6,768 nucleotides of DNA from Clostridia bacterium (GTDB lineage: Bacteria; Bacillota; Clostridia; Oscillospirales; Acutalibacteraceae), in assembly GCA_900771185.1 (NCBI GenBank), contig CAAGND010000127.1:1-6768 (forward strand). Direction: 5' to 3'. A program made the position numbers and the translations under genes. The notes below the pieces were generated by a model that made no database searches, was not told the origin of the DNA, and saw only the letters and a list, made by a program, of their open reading frames with translations. Shown here piece by piece: positions 5,191 to 6,768 of the stretch; positions within the stretch are counted from its first letter, which is position 1, and each line of letters starts with the position of its first letter.

Positions 5191-6768
5191 GTGAGCATAA
5201 CAAATATTCTGTCACTTGCCGGTGGAATAGGACTGTTCCTGTTCGGCATACGGACAATGGGAGAGGGACTTGAGAACGCGGCGGGCTCAAAGCTTAAGCG
5301 CCTGTTGGAGGTCATCACGAGCAACAGATTTCTGGCTGTGTTCGTCGGCTTTCTCGTCACCGCCGTCATCCAGTCGTCATCTGCGACAACCGTTATGGTC
5401 GTCGGCTTTGTCAACGCCGGCATAATGTCGCTTGCACAGGCAGTCGGGGTTATTATGGGTGCCAACATCGGTACCACCGTGACCTCGGTGCTTATAGCCC
5501 TGAACTTTTCGGATATAGCGCCGGTAGCCGTGCTTATCGGCATGATACTGCTTATGGCGACCAAAAAGACGCTTTCCAAGAATATCGGAAATATCTTTAT
5601 CGGTTTCGGTCTCCTTTTTGTCGGCATGAGCATGATGTCATCGGCAATGGCTCCGCTGAGGGATTTTGAGCCGTTTCAGACATTTATCGTCAAGGCGACA
5701 AATCCGATAGCGGGTATATTGATCGGTATGGTCATGACGGCGCTCATTCAAAGCTCGTCGGCGTCCATCGGTATCCTTCAGGCGCTCGCCATGCAGGGAC
5801 TTGTGCCGCTGAAATTTTCAATATTCGTCCTTTTCGGTCAGAATATCGGAACCTGTATTACCGCACTTTTGTCAACTGTCGGCACAAAGAAAAACTCAAA
5901 GCGGGCTGCGGTGATCCATCTGCTCTTCAATGTTTTGGGAACGGGTATTTTCGTTCTCATCGCTATGCTCACACCGTATGTGTCGTGGATAGAAAAAATG
6001 ACAGATGACCCGGTCTCTCAGATTGCGATAGCGCATATAGTTTTCAACGTTGTCTCAACGCTTATCATGCTGCCGTTCGCGAATATACTTGTCAAGCTCT
6101 CCTGCGCGATAGTTCCCGGAAAGGATGAGAGTGAAAATGAGCTGCGCTGCAAATATATCGATGACCGCCTGCTCAACACCCCGCCGTTTGCCGTCATGCA
6201 GGTGGGCAACGAGGTTGCGCGCATGGCTCAGATTGCACGGGATAACTTCTGCATGGGAGCGAGGGCGCTCATCAACCGCAACGATAAGGACTTGGACAAG
6301 GTCTTTGAAAATGAGGATGTCATAAACTATCTCAACCACAATATAACTTCCTATCTTGTCAAGCTCAACGCCCTTGATATCACCGACAGCGATTCAAAGT
6401 ATATCGCGAATGTGTTCCACGCGATTAACGATATCGAACGTATAGGTGATCATGCGGTGAACCTGGCCGAGGCGGCACAGCGCAACATTGTGGACGGACT
6501 GACAATATCAAAGACAGCGAGTGAGGAACTCAAGGAGCTGTTCAACAGCGTTATAACTCTTGTTGACAGGGCTATACACGCTTTCAACGAGCAGAAGCTC
6601 GACCCTGAAGAGGCGAGGGAGCTGTCGGAGCTTGAGGAGCACATAGACGACCTGACTATGGAGTGCCAGGATTCACATATTTTCCGTCTCAACCGCAAGG
6701 AGTGCAACACCGAGGCGGGTATGCTCTATATGAATACCATAACCGACTTTGAGCGTGTCGGCGACCCC
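5191..6768 (+). CDS. Na/Pi-cotransporter family protein with C-terminal PhoU-like domain (3' end missing)
   Basis: The first 526 codons of an open frame that runs off the window; relatives are about 540-600 residues, so little should be missing. It imports phosphate with sodium across the cytoplasmic membrane, or exports it, as proposed for the E. coli relative YjbB. The membrane part (about residues 5-305) contains the two inverted repeats of the family: QSSSATT (61-67) with GANIGTTVT (90-98), and QSSSASIG (187-194) with GQNIGTCIT (216-224). From about 330 to the end is a helical PhoU-like domain with NDIERIGDHAVN (413-424) and, at the very edge, a second copy beginning TDFERVGDP, the acidic metal-binding motifs of PhoU. 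The start is GTG with AGGAGG upstream. No Pho box is visible. Its link with the sugar module is uncertain; it may merely share the strand. Confidence 0.93.
   Translation, partial: MSITNILSLAGGIGLFLFGIRTMGEGLENAAGSKLKRLLEVITSNRFLAVFVGFLVTAVIQSSSATTVMVVGFVNAGIMSLAQAVGVIMGANIGTTVTSVLIALNFSDIAPVAVLIGMILLMATKKTLSKNIGNIFIGFGLLFVGMSMMSSAMAPLRDFEPFQTFIVKATNPIAGILIGMVMTALIQSSSASIGILQALAMQGLVPLKFSIFVLFGQNIGTCITALLSTVGTKKNSKRAAVIHLLFNVLGTGIFVLIAMLTPYVSWIEKMTDDPVSQIAIAHIVFNVVSTLIMLPFANILVKLSCAIVPGKDESENELRCKYIDDRLLNTPPFAVMQVGNEVARMAQIARDNFCMGARALINRNDKDLDKVFENEDVINYLNHNITSYLVKLNALDITDSDSKYIANVFHAINDIERIGDHAVNLAEAAQRNIVDGLTISKTASEELKELFNSVITLVDRAIHAFNEQKLDPEEARELSELEEHIDDLTMECQDSHIFRLNRKECNTEAGMLYMNTITDFERVGDP

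Noticed and set aside
5187..5633. A 148-codon minus-strand frame over the transporter start
   Set aside because: It overlaps the conserved QSSS and GANIGTT region of the transporter; its composition is that of an antisense shadow of membrane segments.

Overview
The window looks like a piece of a Clostridia chromosome, most likely a gut Oscillospirales/Ruminococcaceae-type Firmicute. This is inferred from the strong GGAGG-type ribosome binding sites, the well-spaced sigma-A promoters in AT-rich gaps, and the families present: a two-domain DUF5596/GNAT_C acyltransferase, a ferritin-like small protein and a Na/Pi-cotransporter with a PhoU tail. I see no mobile element, CRISPR array, phage gene or degraded gene, and the species cannot be fixed from the sequence.

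Layout. Positions 1-364 hold two minus-strand tRNA genes, tRNA-Met(CAT) then tRNA-Trp(CCA), with a near-consensus promoter at 296-324 and a strong terminator at 36-74. A minus-strand acyltransferase gene (365-1255) with its own promoter lies just upstream of them. Diverging from it is a small plus-strand helical protein gene (1380-1811). That gene ends at a perfect 13-bp hairpin terminator (1846-1882), which probably also stops the minus-strand operon arriving from the right.

The central part is a divergent sugar-metabolism module. Two minus-strand TIM-barrel sugar isomerase/epimerase genes (3703-2864, then 2851-1988, 12 bp apart) face a plus-strand Gfo/Idh/MocA NAD(P)-dependent oxidoreductase gene (4058-5125). 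The AT-rich gap of 354 bp between them carries one well-formed promoter per direction and several inverted repeats that could be operators. Together the three enzymes fit oxidation and isomerization of a cyclitol, keto-sugar or glycoside; the substrate is unknown. No transporter, kinase or regulator for the module lies in the window.

The right end (5191-6768) is a sodium-dependent phosphate transporter of the NptA/YjbB type with a C-terminal PhoU-like domain. It starts at GTG and runs off the window.

I did not find a clear new defence, mobile or RNA system. The best leads are the uncharacterised divergent sugar module with its regulatory gap, the terminator that resembles a dispersed bacterial repeat, and the two poorly characterised proteins on the left.
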